Assembly (NCBI GenBank): GCA_004376055.2
Contig: CP049016.1
Coordinates: 1,612,001-1,676,000 of the forward strand
DNA from: Nitrospirales bacterium LBB_01
GTDB taxonomy: Bacteria; Nitrospirota; Thermodesulfovibrionia; Thermodesulfovibrionales; Magnetobacteriaceae
DNA: 64,000 nt
Direction of reading: 5' to 3'
Positions 63,667-64,000 of this stretch are shown here, piece by piece. A program made the position numbers and the translations under genes. Under the pieces are notes generated by a model. The model did not search any database, was not told the DNA's origin, and saw only the letters and a program-made list of their open reading frames with translations. The first letter of the stretch is position 1. The number at the start of each line of letters is the position of its first letter.

Positions 63667-64000
63667 ATGGGCCAGTATATAGGTTTTAACATCGGCAGGG
63701 AGGAATACGTTGTTCCCATACTGATTGTGCAAGAGATTATGAAGCCTGCTCAGACCACAGTTTTGCCGCATTCAAGAGATTTTGTGATGGGTATAATCAG
63801 TTTGCGCGGCAAGACGATTACAGTTATAGATTTAAAACAAAAACTGGGTCTATTTAATGCCAACTCACAAGGAGAGGGCAATGTCATAGTGGTTAATATG
63901 GGACGTATTACTTTTGGCGTAAAGGTGGATTCCATAACCGGAGTCATGAACATAGAGAATGATTCAATTGTAACCGAAGTCGGATTTGTCGGTTCAAATG
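63667..64000 (+). CDS. cheW: Chemotaxis adaptor CheW, N-terminal part
   Basis: 111 residues to the window edge. CheW SH3-like fold: QYIGFNIGREEYVVPILIVQEI, FVMGIISLRGKTITVIDL, VVNMGRITFGVKVDSITGVM. Couples receptors to CheA. ATG after CGGAGGAAA; the C-terminus is cut by the edge. Confidence 0.93.
   Translation, partial: MGQYIGFNIGREEYVVPILIVQEIMKPAQTTVLPHSRDFVMGIISLRGKTITVIDLKQKLGLFNANSQGEGNVIVVNMGRITFGVKVDSITGVMNIENDSIVTEVGFVGSN

Overview
The window reads as a chromosomal segment of a Gram-negative bacterium. It carries a TolC/RND efflux system, lipoprotein signal peptidase, an envelope HtrA protease and lipoprotein signal peptides. Two enzymes of the futalosine route to menaquinone (MqnP, MqnA), BioW-type biotin synthesis, a tRNA-Sec, and dense PAS/GAF/GGDEF/HD-GYP and chemotaxis genes would fit a Nitrospirota- or Deltaproteobacteria-like environmental organism. 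The Nitrospirota assignment is inference; no rRNA or marker gene here settles it. No magnetosome genes, CRISPR array or prophage were seen.

Layout. 1-3.8 kb: end of purC, triple-GAF protein, mqnP, scpA. 4.0-5.4 kb: an apparently intact IS3-family element with a -1 frameshift window. 5.5-5.8 kb: repeats and an orphan leader. 5.85-9.2 kb: TPR lipoprotein, miaB, mtaB. 9.5-15.3 kb: tRNA-Gly, then an outer membrane factor/adaptor/RND pump operon. 15.3-16.6 kb: a decayed cNMP-binding gene, an HNH-TPR fusion, a small membrane protein and tRNA-Sec. 16.6-19.2 kb: Hsp70-like protein with DUF2760 partner. 19.3-26.3 kb: surface polysaccharide genes (wecB, heparinase-like, GT4, epimerase, polyprenyl-phosphate sugar-1-P transferase) interrupted by a small BECR-like/DUF2283 pair. 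26.3-30.3 kb: accessory stretch with a VapC toxin-antitoxin cassette between two similar promoter-leaders, a (TCTA)n tract, dispersed repeats, an S74-domain secreted protein and a pair of paralogous secreted proteins of unknown family. 30.3-38.5 kb: SUMF-like protein, archease-RtcB, MqnA, methyltransferase, HtrA, membrane WD40 protein, DUF3786 protein. 38.5-41.4 kb: PAS-GAF histidine kinase, receiver, receiver-GGDEF. 41.6-48.5 kb: ammonium transporter, tRNA-Arg, zinc-ribbon microprotein, lytic transglycosylase, lspA, ileS. 48.6-52.0 kb: tandem S53 peptidases, each with a frameshift. 52.2-55.8 kb: bioB-bioW-lipid kinase-GT2-DUF2304 chain. 55.9-64 kb: PAS-HD-GYP protein, chemoreceptor, methyltransferase, and HEAT-CheR-receiver-CheY-CheW cluster running off the right edge.

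Working together: MqnA and MqnP act in one menaquinone pathway. The polysaccharide genes plausibly build one surface glycan. The regulatory genes read as c-di-GMP and chemotaxis control of surface behaviour. The strongest unexplained patterns are: (1) at least seven genes whose sigma70-type -10 box lies 6-9 nt from the start codon, implying leaderless mRNAs; (2) five copies of a double-hairpin dispersed element; (3) a 76-nt leader duplicated upstream of a secreted gene and, as an orphan, next to the IS; (4) the paralogous secreted protein pair.
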